Part shown: positions 38,362 through 48,073 of the stretch, piece by piece
How the letters are laid out: the number at the start of each line of letters is the position of its first letter
Position numbering within the stretch: position 1 is the first letter of the stretch
Assembly: GCA_028287285.1 (NCBI GenBank)
Contig: JAQBPY010000073.1
Location: 1 to 64,000 of the forward strand
Direction: 5' to 3'
From: Gemmatimonadota bacterium
GTDB taxonomy: Bacteria > Gemmatimonadota > Gemmatimonadetes > Gemmatimonadales > Gemmatimonadaceae
Length of the DNA: 64,000 nucleotides
Translations under genes and position numbers: made by a program
The notes under the pieces: generated by a model
Databases searched by the model: none
Told to the model about the DNA's origin: nothing
Seen by the model: the letters and a program-made list of their open reading frames with translations, nothing else

Positions 38362-40032
38362 ATGAACTTCCGACAAGTATTGCCACTGCTCATCGCGGGT
38401 GCCTGCAGCGCCCCCGCCGACACGCCCGCGGCATCCATGCTGTCCCTGCCCGTGCCGGCCGAGGCGGTTGCCGCGATCGACACCGCGACGATCATGCGGC
38501 ACATCCGCGTGCTGTCGCACGACTCGCTAATGGGGCGGCAGCCGGGAACCGCCGGTGAAGACAAGGCGGTCAGATACATCGAGAGTGAATACAAGGCGCT
38601 GGGACTCGCACCCGGAAATACCGACGGCACCTACATCCAGAAGGTGCCGCTCGTGGGAATCACCGTGAAGAACTCGCCCACCCTCACTTTCAGAAAGGGC
38701 AGCACGTCGAAGGCTCTGAAGTGGCGCGACGACTACGTGGCCTGGACGAAGCGCGTGTCACCCGGTGCCTCCCTGGACAGCTCGGAGCTGGTATTCGTGG
38801 GATATGGCGTGGAAGCCCCGGAGTTCAATTGGGATGACTTCAAGGGCGTCGATGTTGCGGGCAAGACGATCGTGGTGCTCGTGAACGATCCGCCGCTCGC
38901 GGACACGTCGAAGTTCGGCGGGCCCCGCATGACGTACTATGGCCGATGGACCTACAAGTACGAACAGGGACAGAAGCACAAGGCCGCCGGCGTCCTCATC
39001 GTCCACGAGACCGAGCGGGCGGGATATCCCTTTGGCGTGGTACAGGGCAAGACCGCCGAACAGTTCGACCTGATCACGCCAGACAGGAACATCACCCGCA
39101 GCAGTGTCGAAGGCTGGATCACACTCGACCAGGCCAGGTCGTTATTCACGATGGCGGGCCAGAATTTCGACTCGCTCAAGGCCCGTGCCGCGACCCCGGA
39201 GTTCAAGCCGGTGCCGCTGGGCGTCACCGCACACCTGCGCATCGAGAACACGCTGCGCATGATCGATTCACGCAACGTGGTGGCCAAGCTTGAAGGAAGC
39301 GATGCAAAGCTGAAGGACGAATATGTCGTTTACAGTGCACATTGGGATCACTTCGGCGTTGGTGAAAAAATCAACGGCGACTCCATTTACAATGGTGCTT
39401 ACGACAATGCCAGCGGCGTGGCGGGGTTATTGAATCTCGCCAAGGCGTTCAAGGCCATGAAGACGCCACCAAAGCGCTCCATTCTTTTTGTCGCGCTCAC
39501 CGCCGAGGAACAGGGGTTGCTGGGCTCGCAGTATTATGCCGTGACGCCCATCTACCCGCTCGCAAAGACCCTGGCGAACATCAACATGGATGAGATCGTC
39601 CAGTGGGGGCCCACGAAGGACCTCACCGTGGTGGGGCTCGGAAATTCCGAGCTCGACGACTACGCCAGGGCCGCGGCAGACGAGCAGGGACGGGTCCTCA
39701 AACCGGATGCGGAGCCCGAAAAGGGATTCTACTATCGCTCCGACCACTTCAACTTCGCGAAGGTGGGCGTGCCGGCCTTCTACCCCGAAGGCGGCATCGA
39801 CTTCATTGGAAAACCGGAGGGCTTCGGGCGCAAAAAGCGGGATGAATACACGGAACAGGACTACCACAAGCCGCAGGACGAGATCAAGCCGGATTGGGAC
39901 ATGACGGGCGCGGTGAAGGATCTCGACCTCTTTCTCGCGATGGGCTACCGCATCGCCAATGCGGCGAAATTCCCGGAGTGGCGTGCGGGCAACGAGTTCA
40001 AGGCCATTCGCGACAAGTCATTGACGCCATAA
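38362..40032 (+). CDS. M28 family metallopeptidase, exported
   Basis: VYSAHWDHFGVGE, GAYDNASGVAGLLNLAKAFK, FVALTAEEQGLLGSQYY; ATG 38362 with signal/lipoprotein-like N-terminus. Confidence 0.92.
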   Translation: MNFRQVLPLLIAGACSAPADTPAASMLSLPVPAEAVAAIDTATIMRHIRVLSHDSLMGRQPGTAGEDKAVRYIESEYKALGLAPGNTDGTYIQKVPLVGITVKNSPTLTFRKGSTSKALKWRDDYVAWTKRVSPGASLDSSELVFVGYGVEAPEFNWDDFKGVDVAGKTIVVLVNDPPLADTSKFGGPRMTYYGRWTYKYEQGQKHKAAGVLIVHETERAGYPFGVVQGKTAEQFDLITPDRNITRSSVEGWITLDQARSLFTMAGQNFDSLKARAATPEFKPVPLGVTAHLRIENTLRMIDSRNVVAKLEGSDAKLKDEYVVYSAHWDHFGVGEKINGDSIYNGAYDNASGVAGLLNLAKAFKAMKTPPKRSILFVALTAEEQGLLGSQYYAVTPIYPLAKTLANINMDEIVQWGPTKDLTVVGLGNSELDDYARAAADEQGRVLKPDAEPEKGFYYRSDHFNFAKVGVPAFYPEGGIDFIGKPEGFGRKKRDEYTEQDYHKPQDEIKPDWDMTGAVKDLDLFLAMGYRIANAAKFPEWRAGNEFKAIRDKSLTP

Positions 40033-40097
40033 GCGAAGCCTTGTCGTCCTGCGTTTCCGTCATGCACATTGGCTGCGTCTCTCCACCAAGAGTTCGC

Positions 40098-42803
40098 ATG
40101 CTGATACTTCGTCGTTCACTCATCGCGCTTGTCCTCGCCTCCAGCTCCGCCGCGAGCGCTCAGCGCCACATCACCACCCCGAAGGAATCATTCGGCGCCA
40201 ACTTCGGCGACGACTACTTCCTCGCCAACTACAAGCAGATCTCCTCCTACTGGCGAACACTCGCCAGGGAGTCGGACCGCATGAAGCTGGTGGAAATCGG
40301 CAAGACGGCCGAAGGCCGCCCGCATCTCATGGCGATCGTGACGTCGCCGGAAAATCACAGGACGCTCGCCCGCTACAAGGAAATTTCGGCGCGCCTCGCA
40401 CACGCCGAGGGGCTCACTGATGAACAGGCGCGCGTGCTGGCGCGAGAAGGCAAGGCCGTGGTGTGGATCGACGGCGGCCTGCACGCAACGGAAACCGTCG
40501 GCGCACAGCAACTCGGCGAGATGGTCTACGAAATGGTGAGCCGAAATGACGAGGAGACCAGGCGTGTCCTGAACGACGTCATCATTCTGTTCGTGCACGC
40601 GAATCCGGACGGCAACGATCTTGTGGCCGACTGGTACATGCGCAATCCGAATCCGAAGGAACGCACCTTCGCGCAGCTGCCCCGCCTGTACCAGAAGTAT
40701 ATCGGCCACGACGACAACCGCGATTTTTTCGCGTCGACGCAGGCGGAAACGGAGAACGAGAACCGCGTGCTCTACCACGAATGGTTTCCACAGCTGTTGT
40801 ACAACCACCACCAGAGTGGGCCGGCAGGCACGGTCGTCTATTCGCCACCGCTCCGCGACCCATACAACTACAATCTCGACCCCATGCTGATCCTGGGTCT
40901 CCAGTCCGTCGGTGCCGCGATGCACACGCGGTTGGCCGCCGAGAACAAAGGTGGGGCGACGATGCGGTCCGGTGGTCCGTATGATGGGTGGTGGAATGGC
41001 GGCATCCGCAACACGGCCACGTTCCACAATACCATCGCGATGCTCACGGAGATCATTGGCGGCCCGACCCCAGTGCGCATTCCACTCGTATTGGCGAGGC
41101 AGATTCCAAGCGCCGACATCGCACTGCCCATTGCGCCCCAGGAATGGCACATGAAGCAGTCGATCGACTATTCACTGTCGCTCGATCGCGCGGTACTCGA
41201 TTACGCGTCGCGCATGCGTGAGAACCTGCTGTTCAACATCTACAAGATGGGCAAGCACTCCATCGAGCGCGGCAGCACCGATACGTGGACCGCGAATCCG
41301 CGGCGGGATGGCGACATCGCCGCAAAGAATGCGAGCGCGGATGATTCGGTGAAGTGGGCCGCCATGAAGGCGCCCGCCATTCGCGACCCGCGTGGCTACG
41401 TCATCCCGAGCGATCAGTCGGATTTTCCCACGGCCACGAAATTCGTGAATGCGCTGCTGGAAACGGGTATCACGGTGGAGCGCGCGACGAAAGCCTTCAG
41501 CGTCGCCGGCAAGCAGTACCCTGCCAATTCATACGTTGTCCATACGGCGCAGGCGTTCCGTCCGCACATCATGGACATGTTCGAGCCACAGGTGCATCCG
41601 GACGTCTTTCCCTTTCCCGGCTCGCCGCCCACGCCGCCGTACGACAATGCCGGCTGGACGCTCGCCTACCAGATGGGTGTGCAGTTCGACCGTATTCTCG
41701 ACGGCTTCACCGGTCCGTTCGAGAAGATCACCGACTGGAACGTCAGGCCGCCTGCCGGCAAGGTTGTCGCGACGAGTGGTGCCACCGGCTACCTGACGAG
41801 CAGCAGGGCGAACGACGCCTTCATCGCGCTCAACCGGCTGCTCAAGGCGAATCAGGCCGTGACACGCCTTGCTGCGCCGATGACGGTGAACGGCAATACG
41901 TACCCGGCAGGTTCCTTGTACGTACAGGCACCACCGGCGCAGCTGCAGCCCATCGCGTCGCAGCTTGGACTCACGTTCGAAGGGACGACGTCGGCACCAC
42001 CGGCCGACGCGATGAAGCTGCGCACGCCGCGTGTTGCATTGTGGGACACGTACGGCGGCTCAATGACCGCAGGGTGGACGCGCTGGATTCTCGAGCAGTA
42101 TGAATTTCCCTTTGAACGCGTATTTGCTCCGGCGCTCGACAAGGGCGGGCTCAACGCGAAGTACGACGTCATCGTTTTCGTGGACGGTGCGATTCCCGGT
42201 GGCGCCGGCGGACGTCGCGGCGGCGGTGCCGCGGGCCCCGATGTCGACATTCCATATCTGCCCGCGGAGTACAAGGATCAGGTGGGACGCGTGACGGCCG
42301 ACAGGACGCTGCCGCAAATTCGCGACTTCATCCAGAAGGGCGGCACCGTGCTCGCCATTGGCGGGTCCGCGTCGAATCTCGCAGCGTTCCTCAAGCTGCC
42401 GCTGGAAAGCCAGCTCGTGGAAAACGGTGCGGCGCTGCCGAGGACGAAGATGTATGTACCGGGCTCCGTGCTGTCGTCCAAGGTTGACGTGTCGAGCTTC
42501 ATCGCGAACGGCATGACGGAGCACACCGATGTGTTCTTCGACGACAGTCCCGTGTGGAAGCTCACGCCGGGTGCTGATGCGAGTGCGCTGAAGACGGTGG
42601 CCTGGTATGACAGCAAGACACCGCTGCGCAGTGGTTGGGCGTGGGGGCAGAACTATCTCGAGAATGGCATCGTCGCCGTGGAGGCGAAGGTCGGAAACGG
42701 CAAGGTATACTTGTTCAGCCCGGAAATTCTCCAGCGTGCGCAGCCGCATGGAACATTCAAGTTCCTGTTCAACGGCATCTACTCATCCGTTGCGGGTAAG
42801 TGA
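40098..42803 (+). CDS. M14 family zinc carboxypeptidase, exported
   Basis: AVVWIDGGLHATETVGAQQLGEMVYEM, LFVHANPDGNDLVADWYMRNPNPKERT; signal peptide from ATG 40098; RGG-type insert GGAGGRRGGGAAG. Confidence 0.9.
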   Translation: MLILRRSLIALVLASSSAASAQRHITTPKESFGANFGDDYFLANYKQISSYWRTLARESDRMKLVEIGKTAEGRPHLMAIVTSPENHRTLARYKEISARLAHAEGLTDEQARVLAREGKAVVWIDGGLHATETVGAQQLGEMVYEMVSRNDEETRRVLNDVIILFVHANPDGNDLVADWYMRNPNPKERTFAQLPRLYQKYIGHDDNRDFFASTQAETENENRVLYHEWFPQLLYNHHQSGPAGTVVYSPPLRDPYNYNLDPMLILGLQSVGAAMHTRLAAENKGGATMRSGGPYDGWWNGGIRNTATFHNTIAMLTEIIGGPTPVRIPLVLARQIPSADIALPIAPQEWHMKQSIDYSLSLDRAVLDYASRMRENLLFNIYKMGKHSIERGSTDTWTANPRRDGDIAAKNASADDSVKWAAMKAPAIRDPRGYVIPSDQSDFPTATKFVNALLETGITVERATKAFSVAGKQYPANSYVVHTAQAFRPHIMDMFEPQVHPDVFPFPGSPPTPPYDNAGWTLAYQMGVQFDRILDGFTGPFEKITDWNVRPPAGKVVATSGATGYLTSSRANDAFIALNRLLKANQAVTRLAAPMTVNGNTYPAGSLYVQAPPAQLQPIASQLGLTFEGTTSAPPADAMKLRTPRVALWDTYGGSMTAGWTRWILEQYEFPFERVFAPALDKGGLNAKYDVIVFVDGAIPGGAGGRRGGGAAGPDVDIPYLPAEYKDQVGRVTADRTLPQIRDFIQKGGTVLAIGGSASNLAAFLKLPLESQLVENGAALPRTKMYVPGSVLSSKVDVSSFIANGMTEHTDVFFDDSPVWKLTPGADASALKTVAWYDSKTPLRSGWAWGQNYLENGIVAVEAKVGNGKVYLFSPEILQRAQPHGTFKFLFNGIYSSVAGK

Positions 42804-42870
42804 GTCGTCCTGAGCGAAGCGAGAGACCTGCATTCACGCGTTTGGTGGAGCAGGTCCTTTCCTTCGCCTG
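42804..42870. repeat. Family-B dispersed repeat, degenerate inverted pair
   Basis: GTCGTCCTGAGCGAAGCGAGAGACCTGC followed by GCAGGTCCTTTCCTTCGCCTGGCTC. Confidence 0.7.
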
Positions 42871-42904
42871 GCTCGAGGGCAGACGCGCCGCACCGGGCAG
42901 CAAG

Positions 42905-43858
42905 TTGTGGTTGCTCCTTGCCCTGTTTTGTGCACCGGAGCTCTCCGCACAGGACTCGCTGTGCCGCATGTCGCTCGTCCCCCGCGCGTCCGGTCCACCG
43001 CAGATTGCCGACACGTCATTCACGCCACACATCGCACACGCTGCGTATCCTGCCGGTACCGGTCCGCGCGTGCTGCTCGACGAAGCCCACTTCAACTTTC
43101 ACAAGATCGACGGACGCTACGCACCTTTCGTTCGCATGCTTCGCCGCGATGGATATGTCGTCGAGCCATTGCGTGCGAAGTTCACCGATGCCTCCCTCGC
43201 GCCCGCGAAGATTCTCGTCATCGCCAATGCGATGAATGCACGCAACAAGGACGGCAACTGGACGCTTCCAACGCCGTCGGCATTCGAGCGTGACGAGATC
43301 GACGCGGTGCACCGGTGGGTTCGTGCGGGTGGATCGTTGCTGCTCATCGCCGACCACATGCCGTTTGGTGGTGCGGCCGCTGATCTGGGATCGGTATTTG
43401 GTGTGTACATGACGAACGGCTACGCCACCGATCAGTATTGCACGGCAGACGAATACGTCTTTCAGCGCGCCGACAGCTCCTTGCGCGATCATCCCATTGT
43501 CCGCGGGCGCAACGAGGCGGAGCGTGTCACGAGCGTCACGACGTTTACGGGCCAGGCGTTTCGGGCCGATCCGTCCGTGCAGCCGTTGTTCGTGCTTGCA
43601 CGGGGCACGGTGTTGCTCCTGCCGGCCGAAGCATGGAAATTCAGCGAATCCACGCCGCACTTCTCGGCAACTGGCATGCTGCAAGGCGCCGCGCTCGATT
43701 TCGGCAAGGGCCGCGTCGCGGTGTTTGGCGAGGCGGCGATGTTCTCGGCACAGGTCTCCGGTCCGGAACGGCGACCGATGGGCATCAATGCGCCCAATGC
43801 GCCGCAGAATACCCAGTTTCTCCTGAACGTGATGCATTGGCTGAGTGGGCTGCTCTGA
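42905..43858 (+). CDS. DUF4350-like / GATase-like exported protein
   Basis: Start re-sited to TTG 42905 (LWLLLALFCAPELSAQ). PRVLLDEAHFNFHKIDGRYAPFVRMLRRDGYVVEPL..LVIANAMN..WVRAGGSLLLIADHMPFGGAAADLGSVFG. Confidence 0.7.
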   Translation: MWLLLALFCAPELSAQDSLCRMSLVPRASGPPQIADTSFTPHIAHAAYPAGTGPRVLLDEAHFNFHKIDGRYAPFVRMLRRDGYVVEPLRAKFTDASLAPAKILVIANAMNARNKDGNWTLPTPSAFERDEIDAVHRWVRAGGSLLLIADHMPFGGAAADLGSVFGVYMTNGYATDQYCTADEYVFQRADSSLRDHPIVRGRNEAERVTSVTTFTGQAFRADPSVQPLFVLARGTVLLLPAEAWKFSESTPHFSATGMLQGAALDFGKGRVAVFGEAAMFSAQVSGPERRPMGINAPNAPQNTQFLLNVMHWLSGLL

Positions 43859-43925
43859 GTATTCCTCTGTCATCGTGCGGGTGTCTCGTGCTTTCGGGAG
43901 ATGCGGACTCCTGTGCAGGGATGAA

Positions 43926-44162
43926 ATCTCCCGGCACTCGCTCCGCTCGTGCGGGATGACAATGTGTTGTCATCCCTTTTACTTGCGCCTGAGCCACTCC
44001 TTGCTGTCATCCCTTGTCGGGATATGCTCTTACGGGATGACAACACATTTGCTGTCATCCCGCAGGCGCAACGCGCCTGTCGGGATATACTGTACCTGCG
44101 CTTTGAGCCAACCACGCACGCAACGTATATCTCAAACACTCGCTGCTCGTGCAGGATGATAC
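43926..44162. repeat. Cluster of family-A dispersed repeats
   Basis: Five or more copies or fragments in both orientations. Best copy 44057-44086: ATCCCG-C-AGGCGC-AAC-GCGCCT-GT-CGGGAT. Confidence 0.85.
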
Positions 44163-44182
44163 ACTGATGATGCACTAAGGAA

Positions 44183-46318
44183 ATGATCCTGCTCCTCCTG
44201 GCCCAACTCGCTGTCACAAACGACTCCGTTTACTCGTCGGCGGCATTGCGCGCGCTCGTCGCACATGCCGCCGTTGAGAACCACGCGCCGCCGACGACAC
44301 TTCGCGGCTACCGCGCGCACGTGGAGTCCGAACTCTCCTTGATTCTCCGCGATACGCTCGGCCGCGAACGCGCAGGACAGATCGAGCAGCTCGCCTCGTC
44401 CGCGGAATGGACGCGCGGCAACGCCTATGACATGCACGTCATCGGCTACCGAACGCAGGGGCTCGGATCCCCGATCTCCACGTTGAGCTTCGTGCGCGGC
44501 TGGACGGAGCCCACACTCTACAGCGAGCGCATGCGCCTGGGCATCGACGTCAGCGGGCGTGCGGCACCGCCTACGTCGAACAGGGACACCGTGGTCGCCG
44601 TGCATCCGTTCGCCAGTGACCGCGACCGCTACTACAAATATTCGGGCGGCGATACCATCACCGTGCTGCGAACCGCGAATCGCTCCATTGCAATCGTTCG
44701 CATTCGTGTCGCGCCACAGCTGCCCGATTCGACTCGCCTCGCGGCCTTCGACGGAGAAATCGACGTCGACGCCGATCGGCACCAGATCGTGCGCATGCGC
44801 GGACGCTTCGTGGTGCTCTCGCGCCGCGCGCCCAACATGCCACTCGTCGCACGGCTCGCCGGCCTCACCGGAGTGGCGTACGTGGAATTCGTGAACACGG
44901 AGGTGGGTGGAAAATACTGGCTCCCGGCCATACAGCGCACGGAACTCCAGTCCACGATGGCGGTGATGGGACACACGCGCGCAATCATGCGTATCATGTC
45001 CACATTCAGCGGCTATGACGTCACCGATGCATCAGGTGCGCTCGCGGTCGACGAGAGCCGGCGACTCGTGCGGCATACGACATGGGCGCCCTCCGATACG
45101 GTGAGTCGCTTTGCCGATTGGCGCTCGTCGGTTGGCGAGGCAACAGCGAGCGTCACCGCCAATGACTTCGACGACCTCGCTCCGGACGCATGGAAGTCAA
45201 CCGGTGGCGTGCGCATCGACCTCGTGCCAACCAATATCGACAATGTCGTTCGCTTCGATCGGATAGAAGGATTGTTCACCGGATATCAGGCCGACGTGCA
45301 GATGCGAAGCGTCGTCCCTGGCCTCAGCTTTGGCGCACACGGCGGTTGGGCATGGTCCGAGCAGACGATACGTGGAGGCGCACACGTCTCGCTCAAGCAG
45401 AAAGAATGGATTCTTGGTGCCCGCGCCGAGCGGATGCTGGCAACAACCAATGATTTCATCCGCCCTTTCGATCCACAAACAGGCGGACTTGCCGCCATCG
45501 TCGGATCGATCGACGACTTCGATTATGTCGATCGCCGGGTTGCACTGCTTTCAGCCACACGAATCGTAGGCTCGGTGGAAAATGCGATCGTCACTGCCCA
45601 GCTTGGCGTTGGCGGAGACCGCGCCGAGGTCGCCCGACTGACGCATGGGTGGATTGGCACCGGTGCATTTCGTCCCAACCGCGGCGTACAGAGCGGCAAC
45701 TACACGCTCGGCATCATCGACGCCGAATGGCATCCGGGTATCTCGGGTGATTTCGTGCAGCCGGGCGTTGGTGCGCGCATCCATCACGAAGTGGGACGCG
45801 GCTCGCTCGAATGGCAGCGCACGGAGCTGTCCATCTCGGCGCTGCACTATTGGGGCTCCGTCGCGGTGCTCCTGCAAGGCGACGGCGGCACCGTATCCGG
45901 GTCATCCATTCCACCACAGAAACTGTTCGAGTTGGGTGGAAGTGGCGTGTTGCCCGGCTATGCCTACAAGGAGTTCGCCGGTGATCGAGCGGCACTCTTT
46001 CGCGGTTTCGGCAGTTACTCGCTCCCTATCTGGAAAGAGCCGCACCGGTTCAGGAACAGCTTTTTCATTCCCGGTGTTTCGCCCGCACTTGCCGTGGGCA
46101 TCCAGGGCGGATGGACTCAGCTGTCCGGCGACGCGGCACGTGTCGCCGTTTACGGACTTGGCGGCGGGGCACCGCTTTCGCACGCAACAGACGGCGTTCG
46201 TGCAACGCTCGGACTCGGCATGACGTTCTTTTCGGGCTCTATCCACGCCGGCGTTGCGCGGCCCATCGATCGCTCGGCACCGTGGCGATTCACGATTGGC
46301 GGTGGGCCGGCGTTCTAA
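44183..46318 (+). CDS. Predicted large outer-membrane beta-barrel protein, unknown function
   Basis: 711 aa. C-terminus resembles Omp85-type barrels (GGSGVLPGYAYKEFAGDRAALFRGFGSYSLPI...GVARPIDRSAPWRFTIGGGPAF). Confidence 0.6.
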   Translation: MILLLLAQLAVTNDSVYSSAALRALVAHAAVENHAPPTTLRGYRAHVESELSLILRDTLGRERAGQIEQLASSAEWTRGNAYDMHVIGYRTQGLGSPISTLSFVRGWTEPTLYSERMRLGIDVSGRAAPPTSNRDTVVAVHPFASDRDRYYKYSGGDTITVLRTANRSIAIVRIRVAPQLPDSTRLAAFDGEIDVDADRHQIVRMRGRFVVLSRRAPNMPLVARLAGLTGVAYVEFVNTEVGGKYWLPAIQRTELQSTMAVMGHTRAIMRIMSTFSGYDVTDASGALAVDESRRLVRHTTWAPSDTVSRFADWRSSVGEATASVTANDFDDLAPDAWKSTGGVRIDLVPTNIDNVVRFDRIEGLFTGYQADVQMRSVVPGLSFGAHGGWAWSEQTIRGGAHVSLKQKEWILGARAERMLATTNDFIRPFDPQTGGLAAIVGSIDDFDYVDRRVALLSATRIVGSVENAIVTAQLGVGGDRAEVARLTHGWIGTGAFRPNRGVQSGNYTLGIIDAEWHPGISGDFVQPGVGARIHHEVGRGSLEWQRTELSISALHYWGSVAVLLQGDGGTVSGSSIPPQKLFELGGSGVLPGYAYKEFAGDRAALFRGFGSYSLPIWKEPHRFRNSFFIPGVSPALAVGIQGGWTQLSGDAARVAVYGLGGGAPLSHATDGVRATLGLGMTFFSGSIHAGVARPIDRSAPWRFTIGGGPAF

Positions 46319-46324
46319 TCGTGG

Positions 46325-46392
46325 AGTAGGTTCTTCGCTGCGCTCGGAACGACAAACTACAACTGTAGTCGTGTCGTCCTGAGCATGGAAGG
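46325..46392. repeat. Family-B dispersed repeat, degenerate inverted pair between convergent genes
   Basis: GTAGGTTCTTCGCTGCGCTCGGAACGAC ... GTCGTCCTGAGCATGGAAGGATCGG. Confidence 0.6.
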
Positions 46393-46403
46393 ATCGGTTT
46401 TTC

Positions 46404-46594
46404 CTACTTTGTGAAAAGCCTGGCCGCCAAGCGCTCCGCCAACTCCTGCGCATTCATCGTCGCACGATTACTCAGCACGATCACCACCGCCTTGCGCCCG
46501 GGAAAACGGATGAAGGCATTCTGCGCGCCCTTTGACGTCCCGAAGGCGCTCATGCGTGGTTGGCCAAGGTACGTGTCGGTCGTCCAGCCGGGGG
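46404..46594 (-). pseudogene. Out-of-frame C-terminal continuation of the S51/beta-lactamase-like gene
   Basis: Alternate minus frame reads GWTTDTYLGQPRMSAFGTSKGAQNAFIRFPGRKAVVIVLSNRATMNAQELAERLAARLFTK-stop. Adding one C to CCCCC restores frame as VEPPGWTTDTYLG. Confidence 0.75.
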
Positions 46595-47986
46595 CTCGAC
46601 AGACGCGATGTTCTTCGAGAACCCCTGCATGTTCTCCATCACCAGCTCGAGACGATACAGCTCGTCGACATTCGACATGAACGCACCCACGGCATTCACG
46701 GTGGTCTTGTGTGCGCCGATCGGTGTATAGATCGCGCGCGTCACCACGGCGGCATACGTGGAATCCGTGCGCATGGCCACGAGCTCGGCGATCAGCTTGT
46801 CGCTGCCCGGGATCTCGCGCTCACTCGCGAGATACTGGCCGAGCGTCAGGCCGGAGCTTCCGAGCATCTCGTCGCGCTTGAGCTTTCCGTCGGCGATGAA
46901 GAGCTCCGCAACGAGCGCGTTGATGGGATGCGAGAGTCCGCCGAGTGGAAAGTTCGGAACCGTTGTGCCAGGCATGTACTTTGGATGATCGGGCACGCCA
47001 TACGAGCGGTCCACGAGCACCGTTCCATTGCGCGCCACGAGTACCGTCGTCATGCCACCGGTGCTTGCGCCGAACTCCTGCATCAACCCGTCCACGTATG
47101 CACCGGTGAGCGGAGAATCATCACTGCCCCGATGTACGATGCGACGTGCGCCAAGGTCGTACGTGTCGCCCGGGTACAGGGTGGTGAACGGCTTCCGTGG
47201 ATCAGTGGCGTCCTTGCCCCCGTAGACAAAGGCCTTGTTGCGTCCGATGACGTCGGCCACGTCGCCGCGAATGACCCACGCGGTGCCTTCGTCCTCGGAG
47301 ATTCCCAGCAGCTCCGGGTGCTTCGGCATGAGTGAGTCGGCAAGATCGCGAAGGCGCTCACGCGCCACGACATGCTGGTCGATGGCAACGCCGCGCAGAA
47401 AGCCGAACGCCTTTTCGTATCCCGGCGCCATGACAGCCTCATTGCCCTCGCGTGCGCCGCGGAGCATGTAGCTCGAGAGGATGGATGCACCCGCCGACGA
47501 GCCACCCACCACGCCCCCGCGTGCGAGCACGTCGTGGAATCCCTGCTCGGACTTCGTGTCCGCGTAGCTGTCGACCAGGTGCCACTGTCTGCCACCCTCG
47601 AACCACACGCCGCCTGCTCGCTTGAGTGGCTCCACGAACTGGTCGCTGTTCGCGACCGCCTTGTCGGTGGTATGCATGACGACCACGTTGCGCGCGCCAC
47701 CGGCCTTGAGAAAATCGGTGCCGCGCCAGTTGGGCGCATACGTGGCGGCTCCGCCAGCCGTCGGCACATCGACGATGAGCGCATCCGGACCGCCGGCCGC
47801 CTCGATGAATTTCGCGACGATCTCCGGCCCCACCACGCCGCCGCCCACGACGATCACCGTGCCCCTGTCAGGCCCAACCCTGGGCGCTCCCGTCGCGGCA
47901 GCATTTGGCTGGCTCGCACGCTGTGTGCATGAGAGCGTGGCAAGCGTGACGACAGCGGCAATTCTCTGGAGGCGGGGCATTGGCAT
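46550..47986 (-). CDS. Peptidase S51 (cyanophycinase-like) domain fused to serine hydrolase/beta-lactamase-like C-terminal domain; frameshifted
   Basis: TVIVVGGGVVGPEIVAKFIEAAGGPDALIVDVPTAGG, GGVVGGSSAGASILSSYMLRG; C-terminal half GGLSHPINALVAELFIADGKL. The reading frame breaks near a G5 run at 46590-46594. Confidence 0.82.
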   Translation of the reverse strand: MPMPRLQRIAAVVTLATLSCTQRASQPNAAATGAPRVGPDRGTVIVVGGGVVGPEIVAKFIEAAGGPDALIVDVPTAGGAATYAPNWRGTDFLKAGGARNVVVMHTTDKAVANSDQFVEPLKRAGGVWFEGGRQWHLVDSYADTKSEQGFHDVLARGGVVGGSSAGASILSSYMLRGAREGNEAVMAPGYEKAFGFLRGVAIDQHVVARERLRDLADSLMPKHPELLGISEDEGTAWVIRGDVADVIGRNKAFVYGGKDATDPRKPFTTLYPGDTYDLGARRIVHRGSDDSPLTGAYVDGLMQEFGASTGGMTTVLVARNGTVLVDRSYGVPDHPKYMPGTTVPNFPLGGLSHPINALVAELFIADGKLKRDEMLGSSGLTLGQYLASEREIPGSDKLIAELVAMRTDSTYAAVVTRAIYTPIGAHKTTVNAVGAFMSNVDELYRLELVMENMQGFSKNIASVEPPAGRPTRTLANHA

Positions 47987-48073
47987 TGCGCAGGAAGAGA
48001 GTCAGGAGATGCAGTCATTTTACGCACGGCCCTCCAACTCCGTTACCATTCAAGGCACCCATTTCTCAGGCTC

